From positions 1 to 43,446 of the forward strand of contig NZ_JAURXB010000178.1 of NCBI RefSeq assembly GCF_030654605.1: a stretch of DNA of 43,446 nt. Direction: 5' to 3'. The notes below the pieces were generated by a model, which did no database searches, was not told the DNA's origin, and was given only the letters and a program-made list of their open reading frames with translations. The DNA comes from Bradyrhizobium sp. (lineage in GTDB: Bacteria; Pseudomonadota; Alphaproteobacteria; Rhizobiales; Xanthobacteraceae). The translations under genes and the position numbers were made by a program. The stretch's first letter is position 1, and every line of letters starts with the position of its first letter. Shown here piece by piece: positions 42,859-43,446 of this stretch.

Positions 42859-43357
42859 AGGCGACTTTCTTCGAGGCGACGAACTCGGTCAGGGCCTTGA
42901 ACCCGGCCGCGAGCGCCTCTTTTCCATTGACGTGACTGCGTTCGATTTTCAGCACTTCGGCATAGAGCGGCATGATCGCCGTCTCCAGCATCTCGCGATC
43001 GGGGACCCGGCGATTGGAGTGGTAGCCGATCATGGCGCCCGTGACATCGAATGACGGCGTCACATGGGCAAAGACCCAATAGTGATCGCCATTGCGGGCC
43101 ATGTTCTTGACGAAGGCGAAGATTTCGCGGCGATCCTCGATGGTGTCCCACAGCAGGCGAAACACGCTGCGCGGCATGTCGGGATGCCGGATGATGCTGT
43201 GCGGCTGGCCGATCAGTTCGGATTCACGATATCCGGCGATCTGGCAGAACAATCCGTTGGCGTAGGTCAGGCGTCCCTTCAGATCGGTTTTCGAGACGAT
43301 CAGTTCGGATGCCGGGAAGAAAGTCTCGCGACCGCTCGGAGTAACGTGATTGGCCAT
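42821..43357 (-). CDS. PAS-domain sensor protein, Aer/CetB-like
   Basis: A 178-aa soluble protein that is mostly a PAS domain of the Aer type: [60 protein letters not shown], then [20 protein letters not shown]. The tryptophan-containing and NGD segments line the FAD pocket in Aer, so flavin binding is likely. A C-terminal helix ([20 protein letters not shown]) may contact the receptor. The start at 43357 has GGAAG about 7 nt upstream; an upstream ATG at 43405 adds 16 residues before the domain. It overlaps the chemoreceptor gene by 38 bp. Redox/energy sensing is an inference from the family. Confidence 0.9.
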   Translation of the reverse strand: MANHVTPSGRETFFPASELIVSKTDLKGRLTYANGLFCQIAGYRESELIGQPHSIIRHPDMPRSVFRLLWDTIEDRREIFAFVKNMARNGDHYWVFAHVTPSFDVTGAMIGYHSNRRVPDREMLETAIMPLYAEVLKIERSHVNGKEALAAGFKALTEFVASKKVAYEELVFSHKSAA

Positions 43358-43446
43358 CGTTGGCTTCCAGTCCCGCAATCGCCATTGATCGCGCGTACAG
43401 GACAATTAGGAACCTGGACTGAATTTTCCCTTAAGGTTCGGCGGCT

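Overview
The window reads as a chromosomal segment of a high-GC alphaproteobacterium of the Bradyrhizobium/Rhodopseudomonas group. The evidence is a CcrM-type GANTC methylase, a DUF6894 protein, a DUF1236 protein, a GAAC-N7-GAAC (alphaproteobacterial) LexA-like box, helical-bimodular-type chemoreceptors, and many long-hairpin intergenic repeats with motifs such as CGTCATGGCCGG. Species was not determined. No rRNA, tRNA, phage, canonical IS or CRISPR was seen.

Layout. 1-6.6 kb (mostly minus strand): a chemoreceptor cut by the window edge, a periplasmic alpha-carbonic anhydrase, a DUF6894 protein, an exported hypothetical protein, an AcuI/YhdH-type reductase and an MFS carrier. 6.6-9.1 kb (plus): nadA and nadC behind two operator-like palindromes, with no nadB between them. 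9.1-14.8 kb: a SleB-type cell-wall hydrolase, pyruvate phosphate dikinase with a basic tail, and two small proteins (DUF3096, DUF1236). 14.8-15.6 kb is gene-free and holds a long-hairpin repeat, a multi-stem structured element and a second repeat. 15.6-19.2 kb: glyQ and glyS, with a DUF559 nuclease-like gene between them that is bracketed by inverted palindromic repeats. 19.6-26.3 kb: a small protein, an S49 peptidase, a 32-aa membrane peptide, DUF2007 overlapping a TrmN6-like methylase, a polyprenyl diphosphate synthase, ispE and a large TPR protein. 26.4-31.7 kb: ETF-ubiquinone oxidoreductase, a uracil-DNA glycosylase lacking two iron-sulfur cysteines, and an 820-aa PATR-repeat exported protein that looks foreign. 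31.8-37.6 kb: a GT39-like membrane protein, rnhB, an SplB-like radical SAM protein behind a perfect LexA-type box, a small GT2-like protein, and a MarR-GNAT fusion behind a 38-bp palindrome. 37.9-43.4 kb: moaB, a YpfJ-type metalloprotease, ccrM with five GANTC sites around its start codon, a small membrane protein, and an overlapping PAS/chemoreceptor pair resembling bipartite energy-taxis systems.

How the genes fit together. Most are housekeeping: NAD and isoprenoid/quinone synthesis, glycine charging, C3/C4 carbon balance, beta-oxidation electron transfer, DNA repair and methylation. They are interspersed with at least seven families of hairpin repeats. The least explained items are the repeat-bracketed DUF559 gene with a gene-less element of the same design near 37.8 kb, the structured element at 15.0-15.3 kb, the LexA-box radical SAM gene, the split PAS/MCP receptor, and the orphan PATR protein.
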